DNA from: Bacteroidota bacterium
GTDB lineage: Bacteria > Bacteroidota > Bacteroidia > NS11-12g > UBA955
DNA length: 8,575 nt
NCBI GenBank assembly: GCA_947450015.1
Contig: CANFUB010000099.1
Coordinates: 1-8,575, forward strand
Reading direction: 5' to 3'
Shown here: positions 6,934 through 8,575 of the stretch, in pieces
Layout of the letters: each line of letters opens with the position of its first letter
Position numbering within the stretch: position 1 is the stretch's first letter
The notes under the pieces: generated by a model
The model's database searches: none
What the model saw: only the letters and a program-made list of their open reading frames with translations
What the model was told of the DNA's origin: nothing
Made by a program: the position numbers and the translations under genes

Positions 6934-7829
6934 AGGTTTGGATACAAGCAGCGCGACTTAGAACATTGCCCTTAGCAATTGCAGGTGCGATTGCAGGTAA
7001 TTTAATAGCCTATGCGGAGACACATCATTTGAATAAAATCACATTTTTAATGAGTGTTTTGACGGGCGTGTTTCTTCAAATTCTCAGCAATTTTGCTAAC
7101 GATTATGGCGATTTTAAGAATGGCGCTGATACGAAAGAAAGAACAGATAGGGTAATGGCTTCAGGCTTAATTTCTGAATCTAAAATGAAAGTTGCCATTG
7201 CTATTCTCATTGGTTTTATTTTAATTCTGGGTATTGCACTACTCACTTATAGTATTGGCAAATTTGATTTACAATTTTGGCTCATGTTTGCCTTTGGTGT
7301 TGCAGGTATTGTTGCAGCTTATTTTTATACAGCAGGCAAAAACCCATATGGATATATTGGCTTGGGCGATTTATCTGTATTCATCTTCTTCGGTATATTG
7401 GCAGTGATGGGTACTTACTATTTACAAGTACAATCGCTTAATTCAAACGTATGGTGGGTAGCCGCTGCAATTGGTTTGTTAAGTGTTGGTGTTTTGAATG
7501 TCAACAATATTCGCGACATAGAGAGTGATGCCCAGAAAAATAAAATTACCATTCCAGTAATGTTGGGTTATAAAAGTGCCATGCGTTACCATGTATTCTT
7601 ACTCGTGAATGTTGTACTTTACCTAATGATTTATGTTTTTACAACCTATCACCATGCATTGCAGTTAAGTTTTTTAATTACTACCCCATTATTAGGTAAG
7701 CACTATTTAAATTTAAAAAGTGCCAAAGGGTTGGGCAGAATGGCCTACAACCAACAGTTGAAATATTTATCGCTTTACACATTGGTGTTGTGTTTGGTGT
7801 TTTGTTTATCTCAAATAATCGTTTTCTAA
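6924..7829 (+). CDS. menA: 1,4-dihydroxy-2-naphthoate polyprenyltransferase
   Basis: Inner-membrane UbiA-family prenyltransferase of 301 residues, the normal MenA length. It attaches a polyprenyl chain from polyprenyl diphosphate to 1,4-dihydroxy-2-naphthoate, giving demethylmenaquinone. The MenA N-terminus W-x-x-A-x-R-x-R-T-L-P is present (residues 6-16). The first Asp-rich motif NDYGDFKNGAD spans 59-69 (Asp60, Asp63, Asp69) and the second, RDIESD, carries Asp198 and Asp202; these bind the Mg-diphosphate of the prenyl donor. About eight or nine hydrophobic segments fill the rest. The ATG at 6924 lies inside the end of the SDR gene (10-bp overlap), and the stop is followed after 1 bp by menC, so the three genes are almost certainly cotranscribed. 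The partner menC supports MenA over other UbiA prenyltransferases. Prenyl chain length cannot be read. Confidence 0.95.
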   Translation: MSVKVWIQAARLRTLPLAIAGAIAGNLIAYAETHHLNKITFLMSVLTGVFLQILSNFANDYGDFKNGADTKERTDRVMASGLISESKMKVAIAILIGFILILGIALLTYSIGKFDLQFWLMFAFGVAGIVAAYFYTAGKNPYGYIGLGDLSVFIFFGILAVMGTYYLQVQSLNSNVWWVAAAIGLLSVGVLNVNNIRDIESDAQKNKITIPVMLGYKSAMRYHVFLLVNVVLYLMIYVFTTYHHALQLSFLITTPLLGKHYLNLKSAKGLGRMAYNQQLKYLSLYTLVLCLVFCLSQIIVF

Positions 7830-7830
7830 A

Positions 7831-8575
7831 ATGGGTTTACAAGCGGCCATTGAAGCACATCAACTAAAATTTAAGAAACCTGCTACTACTAGTCGCGGGG
7901 CTTTTACAGAGCGTACCATTTATCTCTTATCGATATGGAATAGCGCCAACCCTTCTGTTAAAGGCGTTGGTGAATGCGCGCCCCTCAAAGGCTTAAGCAT
8001 TGATGATGTGCCAGAGTACGAAAGCATGCTTCGAAAATTGGTGGATCAAATTAATAAAAACAAAGCTACTGAAGATTTTAATTTTGATCTGTTTCCGAGT
8101 ATAAAGTTTGGATTGGAAACTGCCTTGCTCGATTTGAAATACGGAGGTAAAAAAATAATCTATCAGAATTTTTACGCTATCGGGCGACAAGGATTACCTA
8201 TTAATGGCCTTGTATGGATGGATACCATCGAAGCCATGAAGGACGAGGTGCTCGAAAAAATTGAGAAGGGATTTGAATGTATAAAGTTAAAAATTGGAGC
8301 GCTTGATTTTGAAAAAGAATGTGGTTTGTTGCAATTTATACGTGAACAAAAAGGTGGTGACAAGTTAATTTTAAGGGTAGATGCCAATGGTGCATTTACA
8401 CCTGAAAATGCAATGGAAAAGTTAGAAGCCTTAAAGCCATTTAATTTGCATAGCATTGAACAACCCATTAAGAAAGGGCAGTTAAAAGCCATGGCACTTT
8501 TATGCGATCAATCGCCTGTGCCCATTGCATTAGACGAAGAATTGATAGGTTATAGTAGCGAAGATGAATTTAGAC
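7831..8575 (+). CDS. menC: o-succinylbenzoate synthase (partial, runs off window)
   Basis: The frame is open from the ATG at 7831 to the window edge, giving 248 codons of an enolase-superfamily enzyme; relatives are about 350 residues, so roughly the last 100 are outside. MenC dehydrates SHCHC to o-succinylbenzoate in menaquinone synthesis, in the cytosol. Visible: the N-terminal capping-domain pattern TSRG (20-23) and GECAPLKGLS (47-56), the KLKIG pair Lys152/Lys154 (second is the acid/base Lys), metal ligands Asp184 in RVDANGA and Glu210 in SIEQP, and the DEE region at 235-237 that supplies the third ligand. The second catalytic Lys should follow shortly after the window end. It begins 1 bp after the menA stop, which supports MenC over dipeptide epimerases or other enolase-superfamily members. 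No stop or frameshift seen. Confidence 0.92.
   Translation, partial: MGLQAAIEAHQLKFKKPATTSRGAFTERTIYLLSIWNSANPSVKGVGECAPLKGLSIDDVPEYESMLRKLVDQINKNKATEDFNFDLFPSIKFGLETALLDLKYGGKKIIYQNFYAIGRQGLPINGLVWMDTIEAMKDEVLEKIEKGFECIKLKIGALDFEKECGLLQFIREQKGGDKLILRVDANGAFTPENAMEKLEALKPFNLHSIEQPIKKGQLKAMALLCDQSPVPIALDEELIGYSSEDEFR

Noticed and set aside
8172..8492. 106-codon open frame on the minus strand
   Set aside because: It is antisense to menC, whose motifs are intact; the translation shows no recognisable domain.

Overview
The window looks like a chromosomal housekeeping and envelope region of a low-GC member of the Bacteroidota. Evidence: a DUF4292-type lipoprotein paired with a TPR lipoprotein, Bacteroidota-style TAnnTTTG promoter motifs at start-proximal sites, almost no Shine-Dalgarno sequences, A-rich leaders, and a menaquinone gene pair (menA, menC). 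The genus cannot be named from the sequence. I see no RNA genes, insertion sequences, CRISPR arrays, prophage genes or clear terminators. Both transcription units run off the window.

Left and centre (8-6078, minus strand): six tightly packed genes that read as one operon. In transcription order they are an outer-membrane beta-barrel-like protein (6078-5251), a MOP-type polysaccharide/lipid flippase (5243-3798), dUTPase (3780-3343), a sugar-1-phosphate nucleotidyltransferase with a hexapeptide tail (3325-2315), a TPR lipoprotein (2306-786) and a DUF4292 lipoprotein (793-8). Gaps are 7, 17, 17 and 8 bp, and the last pair overlaps by 8 bp. Three of the six genes lack ATG starts (GTG, TTG, TTG). 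Apart from dUTPase the content points to cell-envelope or surface-glycan work: activated sugar synthesis, lipid-linked glycan flipping, and envelope lipoproteins.

Middle (6079-6147): a 69-bp divergent promoter region. Each direction has a TAnnTTTG -7 element with a -33-like element at an acceptable distance, and the two -33 elements overlap. The -7 box for the rightward unit ends only 4 bp before its GTG start, so that mRNA may be leaderless.

Right (6148-8575, plus strand): an SDR-fold protein whose catalytic Tyr and Lys positions are Ser and Arg, then menA (10-bp overlap), then menC (1 bp later, cut by the window end). MenC makes o-succinylbenzoate and MenA prenylates dihydroxynaphthoate, so this is a menaquinone biosynthesis operon led by an atypical SDR of unknown substrate. 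No clearly new multi-gene system is visible. The best leads are the atypical SDR coupled to menA, the compact divergent promoter, and the two uncharacterised lipoproteins plus barrel in the envelope operon.
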